NCBI RefSeq assembly: GCF_051465645.1 | Contig: NZ_CP195790.1 | Location: 3,968,001-4,032,000 of the forward strand | Reading direction: 5' to 3' | DNA from: Planctomicrobium sp051465645 | GTDB taxonomy: Bacteria > Planctomycetota > Planctomycetia > Planctomycetales > Planctomycetaceae | Length of the DNA stretch: 64,000 bases | In this document: one piece after another, positions 8,280-16,041 of the stretch | Position numbering within the stretch: the stretch's first letter is position 1 | Layout of the letters: every line of letters starts with the position of its first letter | Notes under the pieces: generated by a model | The model's database searches: none | The model's input: the letters and a program-made list of their open reading frames with translations, nothing else | Told to the model about the DNA's origin: nothing | Translations under genes and position numbers: made by a program

Positions 8280-10313
8280 TCAACTGGCGACTTCCCAGTC
8301 GTCAACGTCCAAGTCGGAGAGATCAAGAGGCTCTTCCGGCAGCTCTTCTGGTTGAACCGGCTCCGGTGAATCGGGCAGGGCATCCACCAACGGGACTGAC
8401 ACAGCATTTCCCTCCAGATCCACCCATCCTGCTTCGGAGAGATTCGAATTCTGTTCCGACGAAATATGTTGGTTTAAGAACCGAGCGGCCCGCACCCGGC
8501 GTTTTCGGGACGGCTTCTTGACCGTCTGCTCGACCACGTCACGAATGGCGTTCCGGCTGGCCGCCAGGGACAGGACATGCTCCGGCTCATCAAACTGTTC
8601 CCGGACCGCTCGCCGCAGCACCTTCCACTGGTACTCGGTCATTCCCCGGAGTGCAGTATCCACAGCCTGAACCTGGATGTAGGTCTCCGTCACCGGATTG
8701 AGAACCCAGGCTTCACCCAGATCCCAGGGGTTGTAACGCACTTGAAAGCGGTCGATATCAAGATTGTTGGCGCCCAATTCTCCCCGGATCGCCATCAGTT
8801 CATCACTGGTGTAGAACATGCCGGAGAGTTCGATCCCCCGGGAGGTGACCACCCGCTCCGTCCGCCGGGCCAGCAGCACGATCAGATCCTCGGGTGAGCC
8901 CGGGAGAGATGGCGGATATTCTGCCGCACTCTCCAGCCACATTTCCCGGCGCGTCTTGTCAGACGTGGGGTGTTTACTGGCGGCATAGACGTCCACCAGG
9001 TGCAGGTGAATGATCTCCAGCAATGCCTCATAGGGAAGCATCGGCCTGTCATCAGCATTGTGATCCGCCCGTCGTTCCCAGCTCCGGAATGTTCTCCCTG
9101 GTAAAGCCGAAAGGAGTTGATCGTTGAGGTTGTCGAAGAATGACTCAACGGTCCCCTTGAAATGTGGAGTTCGTGGTGGATTGAAATCCAGTTCAATTCC
9201 TAACTGAAACGCCGCCTGTTCAAAATCCTTGCTGATCAGATCGGAACCCCGGTCGCAGACGATCCGCTCAGGGATTCCGAAACAGGGCCAGATTCCCTGA
9301 ATTCGCGGGAACCTTTTCACCAAATCCGTCTTCGGCAAAATCGCCGTTCGGAGTGCCTCCATCAGCACCGCATAAGACGGCGGTTCAAACCCTAAACAGA
9401 ATCCCAGCACCATCCGGCTGTAGTAGTCGATCAGGACCGTCAACCATGGCTGGCCGATTGGTCCTGCTTCGGTGCCAACCACCACTTTGAGGAGACTGTG
9501 ATCGATTTCCACCCGTTCCAGGATCCGCCGTGCCAACTTCTGAGATCGAGTCGGCTGATGCTTGCGGTCGGCAATCCGTCGTCCCCAACGCGCCCGGTCC
9601 AGTTCCCAGGGGTCGATTCGTGAGATGTAGCGATGGATGGCCTGGTCCAGTGTTGTCCAGCGCGGGACCGGAATTGCCTGTCTCATTGGGGCCCGGGCGT
9701 TATGGCGTTCCAGATCGTCTATGACTCGTCGAGTCACGGCTGACACTGGACGCCGGGCGGTCGTCAGGTAAACATCCTCAACAGCCTTCTCCACAAACTG
9801 GCGCAGAACGGGATATCGTTTCAGAATGCTCGTATTCCGATTCTTTCCTCTTGCACCTCGTTTCGAAAAGCCGGGAACTAATGCCATTCGATCATGATGC
9901 GCACGAGACCACGCTTGGAAATGCCGTCGGAGTGTTCTCGCGGAAATGGACATCTCTTGATGTTGAAGCTGTTGGGATCGTAGCCGAAAGTCTTCGCCGG
10001 TCGGACGCCTCCCCAAGCAAGTGAGAGGCTCGATCGCTTCCCACCGTTCCCGAACCAGTCGTTGCTGTTCCTCTGTCAGGTCAGGGAGAACCCGGTTCTT
10101 CCTGGGTGTCTTTTGAGGAATCATCTCCTCTGTGGAAAAGGTAAGTTCTCCCTGACCATAGAGAGTGAGAATTTCCTCATCAGAGAGAGGAGCATCATTA
10201 TTAAAGTTCACATCCCGGACGAGGAACCGTCCGGCGGCGAGTTGACGGAGGATGCGGAAAGGTCTTCCCTCCCGCAGCCACTGAGTCCCCACGCCGAGTC
10301 GAACGGATCCCAT
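8280..10313 (-). CDS. tnsB: TnsB-like DDE transposase
   Basis: The 677-residue protein has the Mu/TnsB architecture. N-terminal DNA-binding helices (about residues 80-260) precede a retroviral-type integrase core with Asp in VEIDHSLLK, Asp in RIVCDRGSDL and Glu in HFKGTVESFF, so the DDE triad is intact. A beta-barrel domain and a C-terminal tail rich in Glu, Pro and Asp follow. TnsB cuts the 3' transposon ends and joins them to the target. An AGGAGG ribosome binding site precedes the ATG. The start overlaps the 3' end of tnsA by about 100 bases. Confidence 0.92.
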   Translation of the reverse strand: MGSVRLGVGTQWLREGRPFRILRQLAAGRFLVRDVNFNNDAPLSDEEILTLYGQGELTFSTEEMIPQKTPRKNRVLPDLTEEQQRLVRERWEAIEPLTCLGRRPTGEDFRLRSQQLQHQEMSISARTLRRHFQAWSRAHHDRMALVPGFSKRGARGKNRNTSILKRYPVLRQFVEKAVEDVYLTTARRPVSAVTRRVIDDLERHNARAPMRQAIPVPRWTTLDQAIHRYISRIDPWELDRARWGRRIADRKHQPTRSQKLARRILERVEIDHSLLKVVVGTEAGPIGQPWLTVLIDYYSRMVLGFCLGFEPPSYAVLMEALRTAILPKTDLVKRFPRIQGIWPCFGIPERIVCDRGSDLISKDFEQAAFQLGIELDFNPPRTPHFKGTVESFFDNLNDQLLSALPGRTFRSWERRADHNADDRPMLPYEALLEIIHLHLVDVYAASKHPTSDKTRREMWLESAAEYPPSLPGSPEDLIVLLARRTERVVTSRGIELSGMFYTSDELMAIRGELGANNLDIDRFQVRYNPWDLGEAWVLNPVTETYIQVQAVDTALRGMTEYQWKVLRRAVREQFDEPEHVLSLAASRNAIRDVVEQTVKKPSRKRRVRAARFLNQHISSEQNSNLSEAGWVDLEGNAVSVPLVDALPDSPEPVQPEELPEEPLDLSDLDVDDWEVAS

Positions 10314-11059
10314 GGTTGAGTTCCTCCTGAATAAAGGGCTGTCGAATCGTCAATCGGTCCTGCGGCTGGATTGCAATCCAGCCGACCGACAGCGAGCAAA
10401 TGAAAAAGCGTCAGTCGATGTTCGGAATCACTGATTCCTCTGATCGTCATTGCGAACTGGGCCAGCATGGCTGGTTGCGATTTTTGGTTCGCAACAAACT
10501 CCACAAGGCGATTCGCCAGTTTCGAGTCTTTTTGAGCCTGTCGGTATCGGGCCAGAAGTCGGAGATTTCGAAGCAGCGGTCTATTCAGAAGTTCCCGTTC
10601 TGTCAGGACGTGATACTCCCAACCTTGCTGCCGTGCATACGCTCGGGCGACAGCCAGCTTTCGCTGGACGATGGGTCGATTGAGCTGGGAGGAAGGTTTG
10701 ACCTCCACCAGCCGCATCGATCGGTTTGTCATGCACACCAGAAAATCTGGGACGACATATGAAACAGAACTATCGACGAGTCGGCGTTTCCGTGGCGGCT
10801 TGTTCAGCAGCTGGATCTGTGGACCGGCGGAGGTTTCTCGCCAGGCATACCAGATCTGCAGGGGCTGCTCCTGAATGGATGTGACGAGGGGGCAGTTTGC
10901 CAGAATGGTGGCGACTGCCGCTTCCAGCTGCCCCTGACAGCGAATCGCCCTGCCAATTCGCGGACAGGGGACGAGCAGAAACGAGTCCGGTGTTCGTCGC
11001 CGTAAGTGAAACGTCAAAATAGAATTAGGTAATTTGTCTCCATTCATGTTCAGAGCCAT
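10208..11059 (-). CDS. tnsA: TnsA-like endonuclease
   Basis: From the ATG at 11059 the protein is 283 residues. It carries the restriction-endonuclease-fold residues expected of TnsA: a Glu in GQLEAAV (E46), Asp in VPDFLV (D105) and the EVK motif in RLVEVKPS (E119, K121). TnsA nicks the 5' ends of the element, so with TnsB the island encodes cut-and-paste rather than replicative transposition. A longer frame reaches 11263, but that part overlaps the Ku gene in another frame and has a composition unlike TnsA. Only 22 bases separate the Ku stop from this start, consistent with co-transcription. Confidence 0.85.
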   Translation of the reverse strand: MALNMNGDKLPNSILTFHLRRRTPDSFLLVPCPRIGRAIRCQGQLEAAVATILANCPLVTSIQEQPLQIWYAWRETSAGPQIQLLNKPPRKRRLVDSSVSYVVPDFLVCMTNRSMRLVEVKPSSQLNRPIVQRKLAVARAYARQQGWEYHVLTERELLNRPLLRNLRLLARYRQAQKDSKLANRLVEFVANQKSQPAMLAQFAMTIRGISDSEHRLTLFHLLAVGRLDCNPAAGPIDDSTALYSGGTQPWDPFDSAWGLSGCGREDLSASSVNSPPDGSSSGM

Positions 11060-11081
11060 TCCGATTTGTATCGGAACGGCC

Positions 11082-11921
11082 TTACGCCGCCCGAGCGGGT
11101 TTGCGGGATCTGGCCGAGCGAGACTTGCCAGCGGTTGTGCGGCTGGCGCGAGTGCCGGGTCGGATCTGAAGGGTGGCTGTCCGGGCGGCCACTTTGGCCT
11201 GTACCAGTTCGGCCAGACATAGTTCCCAGTCATCCCGGGATTCCTTCCAGGAACTCGGACCAATCTGCTCCCGAATCATTCGCTGGAACTGTTTCGAGAG
11301 CGGCAGAACCTCTGAGGACTCCGAGAGTTCAACTTCGGGAGCGATCCGGCACTGCGCCGGCCAGTGCAACAGGAACAGCTGGATCGACTGCTCCATGGCG
11401 CGGGCAAACAGCAGCTGGATTCGACCGGACAGTCCAATAGTCCCGAATCCTCCCACACCCGATTGTTGGAGAGCCTTCGCAAACGCCTGGTAGGGAACCA
11501 GCGCCGCGGCATGGGCCGGAATCAGCTGAAAGCTCCGACCAGACAGAAGTGGCAGCTGCAACTGGTCTGGTTCGAAGAACTGCTTGAGCGTGATGATGTG
11601 TTCCGGCTGAGGAGCCAGCGGTTCCAGATCAGCTTCGGACAGTTCGATGAGATCATTTTCAGCGTACGGATAGGCTTTGCCGATTTCCTCATTTGGAACC
11701 TGACCATGCACCGGACAGCATTTACGATATTCGATCTTTTGACCGCACCCGGTATGCACCTGGCACAGCGGTCCCGAGGGGCTGGTCACAGTCAGGGCAT
11801 AGGCTTTGACGGGAATGGCGACATTCCCGAATTTCAATTGACCGGTCCAGGAGGCGCGGCTGGACCGTGGAATAGTCTGATCTTCGTGTTCTGCGGGACT
11901 AACGATTCGAGTGACAGGCAT
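11082..11921 (-). CDS. ku: Ku-like DNA-end-binding protein
   Basis: The 279-residue protein matches bacterial Ku. Its core opens with the canonical SWTGQLKFGNVAIPVKAYAL strand pattern. It continues through HTGCGQKIEYRKCCPVHG and the GKAYPYAENDLIELSEADLE segment to the LARPRG-equivalent region (RIQLLFARAMEQSIQLFLLH). The tail is short, basic and Ser/Arg-rich. Ku threads onto double-strand ends for non-homologous end joining. No LigD is visible in the window. It sits between the E1-like gene and tnsA on the same strand, an unusual position for Ku. It may protect or repair the double-strand breaks left by TnsA/TnsB, or be a substrate of the neighbouring Ub-like system; both ideas are inference. 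AAAGGA precedes the ATG. Confidence 0.85.
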   Translation of the reverse strand: MPVTRIVSPAEHEDQTIPRSSRASWTGQLKFGNVAIPVKAYALTVTSPSGPLCQVHTGCGQKIEYRKCCPVHGQVPNEEIGKAYPYAENDLIELSEADLEPLAPQPEHIITLKQFFEPDQLQLPLLSGRSFQLIPAHAAALVPYQAFAKALQQSGVGGFGTIGLSGRIQLLFARAMEQSIQLFLLHWPAQCRIAPEVELSESSEVLPLSKQFQRMIREQIGPSSWKESRDDWELCLAELVQAKVAARTATLQIRPGTRASRTTAGKSRSARSRKPARAA

Positions 11922-11981
11922 GGAAGAGTCCTTTAAAAAAGAGCGTGGAACAATTTTTAATCAATACGGGATAGAACAAGA

Positions 11982-12641
11982 TCAACTGGCAAGCGACACG
12001 AATTCATCGGACAACAAGTTGAAAGCCAGATCAGAAGAAGCGGGAAGACCACGCAGCCAGCGTGTGAACTGGTGGACCATCAGCCCGGTCGCGATGCTGG
12101 CGCAATAGATCGTGCTTTTTGAAGTACACGATCCGCCTTGGGCTTCGGCTTGCGGGAATAGGGTCGTGGCGTAGTGTTGGCGTGATTTGGCATCCATAGC
12201 AGTGAGAATGCGCATCGTCTCGCCGAGCATGCGGCCGTCAGACCAGAACTCACAGCGGTCTTTCAGGTTGCGCCACAATGTGCTGCGGGTGCTAATGTTG
12301 TCGACGCAACAGAAGACAGCCTCTCCTGTCTGGAGTGAAGGGCGGTAACGATCGCCGACAGTCTCGATCTGGATTGCTGGATCGATCAATAGCACCTGCT
12401 CGACGGCGGCCTGAACTTTCTGCTTGCCCAGATCCTCCTGAAGATAACCTTGGCTCGTGATGTTCGTTGGTTCGACCACATCAAAATCGACAAGCTGGAG
12501 CTTCCGAACTCCGATGGCAGCAAGTTGGATGGCGACCTGTCGGCCAATGGCACCGACGCCGATCACGCTGATGGTCAATTCATTGACCTTGTCAGTCGGG
12601 ACCAGGTCTCTCTGGCGTTCAAAGCGGTCGGGAATATTCAT
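11982..12641 (-). CDS. E1/ThiF-like activating enzyme
   Basis: The 219-residue protein is a single-domain E1-like (ThiF/MoeB superfamily) adenylyltransferase. It has the nucleotide-binding GVGAIGRQVAIQLAAIGV loop (residues 28-45), the DFDVVEPTN acidic motif and the VDNISTR segment. Near the C-terminus are two cysteines in GGSCTSKSTIYCAS (C172, C180), either of which could be the thioester residue. Such enzymes adenylate the C-terminus of a ubiquitin-like protein; the obvious substrate is encoded at 14578-14961. The JAMM peptidase gene is directly upstream and Ku directly downstream. The zinc-binding CxxC pairs of ThiF are missing, as in many Ub-system E1 homologues. Confidence 0.88.
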   Translation of the reverse strand: MNIPDRFERQRDLVPTDKVNELTISVIGVGAIGRQVAIQLAAIGVRKLQLVDFDVVEPTNITSQGYLQEDLGKQKVQAAVEQVLLIDPAIQIETVGDRYRPSLQTGEAVFCCVDNISTRSTLWRNLKDRCEFWSDGRMLGETMRILTAMDAKSRQHYATTLFPQAEAQGGSCTSKSTIYCASIATGLMVHQFTRWLRGLPASSDLAFNLLSDEFVSLAS

Positions 12642-12697
12642 GTCGGATCTTTCTGTTGATCTTCAGTGGAGGTGAAATGATGTGTGGTTACGGGATT

Positions 12698-13399
12698 TCA
12701 GAGTTGGATACGAATGGATTCCGCTGGTAGCGGTTCGGCGAACAGCTCCCGATACTCCACATCGAGATCCTGGTCAGACATCAGCTTCCGTCCGGAGCGG
12801 GAACGACGTTCCAGAAACCACGACTCCGCCTGCACGTTCGCTCGATATTCCTTGTCCCAGGAAGCATGATCGCTTCCCTCGAACGTTTTTGAGAAATCGA
12901 CTTCCACATCCATGGGGAGTGAGGCCGAGCCGGCCTTCCAGTGCAGCTCAGCAGAGGTGTTTCCGCTTCGGGCAATGATGAACATGACCGCCCAGTCACA
13001 GCTGCCGAACACCCGGTCAAATGTCTCGTGATCTGTCGGGCTGGGTTGAGGACAACTTCCCGGATGCGTGTGAATCCAGATCCTGCCAAATTCGACCGGC
13101 TTGCGTCCGAGATCGATCTGGTCTTCGAAAAAGTCGGCAACAGCAAAGTCATGGAATGAAACGAATGATTCCGTGCAGTGCTGCTGGACCAGTTGGATGT
13201 CCTGCACAAACAACAGGTTGTCTGGTGCTGAGATCCCGAACCCGCCCACTTCGGTGGGACCGAAATCACGCAGGAATAAGAGCTTCGCCCAGGCAGTCGG
13301 GCTGAACCGAAGGGTCGGCCGTCGTTGTTGACGTTTGCGGCGTGGCCGTCGCAATGAACGCCGGTTCCACAGTGGGTTCCTCGTGGTCAGTTTCTTCAT
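12698..13399 (-). CDS. JAMM/MPN-family isopeptidase (deubiquitinase-like)
   Basis: The ATG at 13399 with TGGAGA upstream gives 233 residues. The JAMM zinc site is complete: Glu50 in PTEVGGFG and H-T-H-P followed by Ser and Asp (His110, His112, Ser120, Asp123), with exactly the H-x-H-x7-S-x2-D spacing. The N-terminus is short and very basic. JAMM enzymes remove or mature ubiquitin-like proteins, so this one probably processes the Ub-like precursor or reverses conjugation. The gene overlaps the 3' end of the E2-like gene by 134 bases in another frame, a long overlap suggesting tight coupling. Confidence 0.9.
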   Translation of the reverse strand: MKKLTTRNPLWNRRSLRRPRRKRQQRRPTLRFSPTAWAKLLFLRDFGPTEVGGFGISAPDNLLFVQDIQLVQQHCTESFVSFHDFAVADFFEDQIDLGRKPVEFGRIWIHTHPGSCPQPSPTDHETFDRVFGSCDWAVMFIIARSGNTSAELHWKAGSASLPMDVEVDFSKTFEGSDHASWDKEYRANVQAESWFLERRSRSGRKLMSDQDLDVEYRELFAEPLPAESIRIQL

Positions 13400-14357
13400 T
13401 GTCAGTCTCCAGGGAGTCTTGATGGCAGGTGGGACATAGGTCACCGTTCAAACAGCCATTGCAGATCGAGTCCTGGCAGGATTCGCAACGGCTGAGACAG
13501 TGATCACAGGTGGTGCATTGGCATGATTCGCAGGTGGAGCTGCATTCATTACAGATCGTGTCATCGCAGGCGGTACAGGTATTCGTGCAACGATCACACA
13601 GAGAGGAGCTGCATCGGTCACAGGTGTATTGGTCATCTTCGTGAATGGAATCGCCGCAATCGCTGCAGGATGTTCCGTTCCAGTCCGATAACCGGCAGTA
13701 TGCCGAGCCGGAGTTGTAAGTCCGCAGCACCTGAGCCACGAGCAGGAAGAATTCACCGAAGCGTCCCTGCTCCAGCGCCTTGGCGATCAGATGTCGACCA
13801 TCGCCTTCGCAGAGCACATCGTTCTGCACGTGTGGATGTGTGACGTCGTCGCAACAACCGGGGCGATGCGGTTTCCGGGCGATCACCTGATACGGCTGGT
13901 AGCAGCCGAGTTGGTCGAGTGAGAGCCGGATCTCGAATGGACCCAGATCAATGTTTTCCAGGACAATCCGTTCGGTCCGGATACGGAGAACCTTGGCAGG
14001 CCAGTCGATCTCGACTTGATCAAACTCCTCCTGCAGCGATTGCAGTTCTTCCAGCAGCAGTCGCAACGTCGGAAGTTCCGGTAGGGACTCTTGACGCTCC
14101 AAATCTTCAGCCTGGTGCAAACACTCCTTGGCCAGTCGACGCAGCGACTGGCCAAGCTGACGACGAAGATGTATTTGAGTGGCGCGATAACCGAATCGGG
14201 AGGAAAGTTGCAGGCGGCGCTGTAACTGTTGAACTCGGTGCCAGTGTTCATCAGACAACATTGCCTGATCCGGTGGGCGACTGTGCAGCCGTTGATATTG
14301 CTGCTCGAGGTATTTTGCTGTCCGCAGCCAGGGACGTCGACACAGGGAAAAGTTCAT
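13266..14357 (-). CDS. E2-like conjugating protein fused to Cys-rich treble-clef region
   Basis: The 363-residue protein starts at an ATG with CAGGAG upstream. Residues 1-115 are helical and probably coiled coil. Residues 115-220 look like an E2 fold: the strand GPFEIRLSL, then THPHVQNDVLCEGDG, which parallels the HPN...C active-site segment and makes Cys183 the candidate catalytic residue. Residues 231-311 hold about ten CxxC pairs (CSDCG, CDRCS, CTACDD, CESCQ, CPTCHQ), consistent with several zinc-binding treble clefs of RING type. The last 50 residues are acidic and Thr-rich. The order E2 then RING-like suggests that conjugation and ligase functions lie in one chain. The neighbouring E1, JAMM and Ub-like genes support this. 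The E2 call rests on motif and context, not on a search. Confidence 0.75.
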   Translation of the reverse strand: MNFSLCRRPWLRTAKYLEQQYQRLHSRPPDQAMLSDEHWHRVQQLQRRLQLSSRFGYRATQIHLRRQLGQSLRRLAKECLHQAEDLERQESLPELPTLRLLLEELQSLQEEFDQVEIDWPAKVLRIRTERIVLENIDLGPFEIRLSLDQLGCYQPYQVIARKPHRPGCCDDVTHPHVQNDVLCEGDGRHLIAKALEQGRFGEFFLLVAQVLRTYNSGSAYCRLSDWNGTSCSDCGDSIHEDDQYTCDRCSSSLCDRCTNTCTACDDTICNECSSTCESCQCTTCDHCLSRCESCQDSICNGCLNGDLCPTCHQDSLETDNEETDHEEPTVEPAFIATATPQTSTTTADPSVQPDCLGEALIPA

Positions 14358-14378
14358 GACAAGGGCTCCTGAAATAAA

Positions 14379-14410
14379 CAGAGCCCCTCGCCGATTGGCG
14401 AGGGGCTCTG
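14379..14410 (-). terminator. Terminator-like hairpin in the leader of the E2-like gene
   Basis: A perfect 14-bp stem with a four-base loop is followed on the minus strand by TTTATTT and then at once by the CAGGAG ribosome binding site of the E2-like gene. It could act as an attenuator controlling read-through from the Ub-like gene. Confidence 0.75.
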
Positions 14411-14431
14411 CATGGACATCAACGGGTCAGA

Positions 14432-14626
14432 TCAGCGGCGGCGGAATCGCCGTGGCTTGCGGAAAGTGGGATTCGGACGGATATTCCCGCCATGAATCAG
14501 AATCGCAGCGAGAACGATCGTCACGCCAGCGAAGATTCCCCAGGAATCCGCCACAACTCCGCAGACGGCTGCAATGATCAGGATTCCCGTGAAGTACAGA
14601 CTGTTGAGCCTCTGACGGGCTCCCAT
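14432..14626 (-). CDS. Small two-helix membrane protein
   Basis: The 64-residue product has two hydrophobic stretches (about residues 11-26 and 29-45) and a very basic tail ending in four Arg-rich repeats, so it should sit in a membrane with its tail in the cytoplasm. AAGGAG precedes the ATG, inside the 3' end of the Ub-like gene (49-base overlap). I do not recognise a family. Its place between the Ub-like and E2-like genes suggests a membrane anchor or target for the system. Confidence 0.65.
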   Translation of the reverse strand: MGARQRLNSLYFTGILIIAAVCGVVADSWGIFAGVTIVLAAILIHGGNIRPNPTFRKPRRFRRR

Positions 14627-14961
14627 GGAAACTCCTTCGGAATAGAGGTGAGAGGGCGGGGGTCAGGGACCAGAGTCAAAGAGGAGTAGAGGTTCACATT
14701 GCTGGCCTCGATACCCTGTCTCCTGTTCCCAGCCCGCAGGGCTTTCGCCCCTTCGATTTTGGTGGGAGTGATGCTGACGCGGTCTTCCGGTTGCAAAACG
14801 TAATCCGCTGTGGTCGGCTGGCGATTGACCCGGATCAGGTAATCTTGCGGTTGGCTGTCCGGAAGTTTTTGGACGAACAACTCCCGGACAGTCATCCCCT
14901 CGGGGATCTCGATCTTGTCGGCAAATCCGCCGCCGTGGTTATTGATGAAGAGAATCTGCAT
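14578..14961 (-). CDS. Beta-grasp ubiquitin-like (ThiS/MoaD-type) protein
   Basis: I start the gene at ATG 14961, which has a perfect AAGGAG eight bases upstream; the longer frame to 15027 is unlikely. The first ~72 residues form a ThiS-like beta-grasp domain: MQILFINNHGGGF, the turn IEIPEGMTVRELF, YLIRVNRQPTTADYVLQPED and the final strand RVSITPTKIEGA. This is the presumed modifier for the adjacent E1, E2-like and JAMM proteins. It does not end in Gly-Gly. About 55 further residues of low complexity follow, so either proteolytic maturation exposes a usable C-terminus or the extension has replaced conjugation. It overlaps the next gene. Confidence 0.8.
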   Translation of the reverse strand: MQILFINNHGGGFADKIEIPEGMTVRELFVQKLPDSQPQDYLIRVNRQPTTADYVLQPEDRVSITPTKIEGAKALRAGNRRQGIEASNVNLYSSLTLVPDPRPLTSIPKEFPWEPVRGSTVCTSRES

Positions 14962-15016
14962 AGACACAGCTCCTTGAGGGTTGAAGTGAAAGTAAAACCG
15001 GGCTCGGACAGAATCG

Positions 15017-15298
15017 CTAATAATCATCAGGCATGAGCACTGTTGTCGCGGAACGATCTGCTTCGGTGATGATCCAGAACGTCACGGATTCCGCCGTGTG
15101 ATAGACCGACAACAACCGCTCACCGTGCAGCAAGGCGTCCTCATTGGTGGCGGCATCGTCCGGTTCGCAGTCGCCCCAGTCACCTGCCAGATGACGGCGG
15201 AGAGCTTGCTGGACCTCGGATGCGCTGAGTTGTTGTTGGGCAGTGCTCGTGATGAGAATCTGACCTGCCGGGAATTTTGGAGAAGGACTCGAAATCAT
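15017..15298 (-). CDS. Conserved small protein of plasmid/ICE type (93 aa)
   Basis: The C-terminal half, with HLAGDWGD, then LLHGERLLSVY and FWIITEADRSATTVLMPDDY, matches a widespread family of small proteins seen on plasmids and integrative elements and often named plasmid-related protein. The function is unknown. The gene starts at ATG 15298 and lies directly upstream of the Ub-like gene on the same strand. Its presence supports a mobile origin of the island. Confidence 0.75.
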   Translation of the reverse strand: MISSPSPKFPAGQILITSTAQQQLSASEVQQALRRHLAGDWGDCEPDDAATNEDALLHGERLLSVYHTAESVTFWIITEADRSATTVLMPDDY

Positions 15299-15340
15299 GG
15301 TGATGCGGAGTTCAGGGAACAGGAGAGCAGAGACCAGGAA

Positions 15341-15577
15341 TCAACGAACCGATTGGCGGCGTCGTGTTCTTCTTGCCCGAGTTCTGCATCTTCCGAGAAT
15401 CGGGATCATGCATTGCGACTCATCGTCCCAATCGATTCTCTGGGGAATGAGTTGATCTGGTTCGGGATCGAACCGCACTTCTGCCGGATCGGCGATGGAG
15501 AAGCCGCGACGGCGGATTTCACAGAGGGATTCACCGGTGGCACAGGCCACGGCGGCGTTGAGATCATGCTGGGGCAT
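15341..15577 (-). CDS. Conserved small hypothetical protein (78 aa)
   Basis: The ATG at 15577 has AAAGGAA upstream and gives 78 residues. The N-terminal part (LNAAVACATGESLCEIRRRGFSI) has the ATGES...RRRGFS pattern of a small family I have seen in planctomycete and plasmid contexts; no function is known. The C-terminus is basic. It belongs to the group of three small genes between the Ub-like gene and the 333-residue protein. Confidence 0.6.
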   Translation of the reverse strand: MPQHDLNAAVACATGESLCEIRRRGFSIADPAEVRFDPEPDQLIPQRIDWDDESQCMIPILGRCRTRARRTRRRQSVR

Positions 15578-15602
15578 CGTTTGTTCCTTTGAAGAGGACA
15601 GG

Positions 15603-15635
15603 CACACGACCACCCGCAAACGGGATGGTCGTGTG
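15603..15635 (-). other. Hairpin in the leader of the 15341-15577 gene
   Basis: A 10-bp outer stem and a 4-bp inner stem, with one bulged base, close a CAAA loop. It lies 26 bases upstream of the next start on the minus strand. Unlike the other leader hairpins, it lacks a clear U tract. Confidence 0.5.
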
Positions 15636-15735
15636 TGTGAAAACACAACCACCCCGACGAGCGACACGCTCGATCAGGTTGCCCGCACCGTGCGAGCCGG
15701 AGAATCAAAGCCGTCTGCCATCTGACAGAACGGGT

Positions 15736-15993
15736 TTACGTAGAGGCTGTCCCTGTTGGCGTCAGCCAATATTCATTCAGCCAGGTGACTTCTGCTGCCA
15801 GGGCGGCGGACCGGGACAGAAACGGTCCCAACTGTGGACCCTGCACCGGGGAAAGATCGACCATCCATTGGCCAGCAGATGTCGGTTCGACATGCGAACC
15901 ACGGGAGATGGTGAGTGCTCCCAGTTCGTGCAGGTCAATCGCTTCATCGTAGAGACATCGCACCTCACCCCGGGAATGAATCAGCAGCTCCAA
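15736..15993 (-). CDS. Conserved small protein (85 aa), plasmid-type
   Basis: The start is a TTG at 15993 supported by AAAGGAGG at ideal spacing. The sequence GEVRCLYDEAIDLHELGALT, then SRGSHVEPTSAGQWMVDLSP and LGPFLSRSAALAAEVTWLNEYWL, belongs to a small conserved family I recognise from plasmids and islands, without known function. It is probably a single compact alpha/beta domain. It is co-oriented with the Ub-like cluster. Confidence 0.7.
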   Translation of the reverse strand: MELLIHSRGEVRCLYDEAIDLHELGALTISRGSHVEPTSAGQWMVDLSPVQGPQLGPFLSRSAALAAEVTWLNEYWLTPTGTAST

Positions 15994-16041
15994 GGGAACC
16001 TCCTTTCAGCAGGTCCATCAGCCAAACGACCAACGGGAGCA

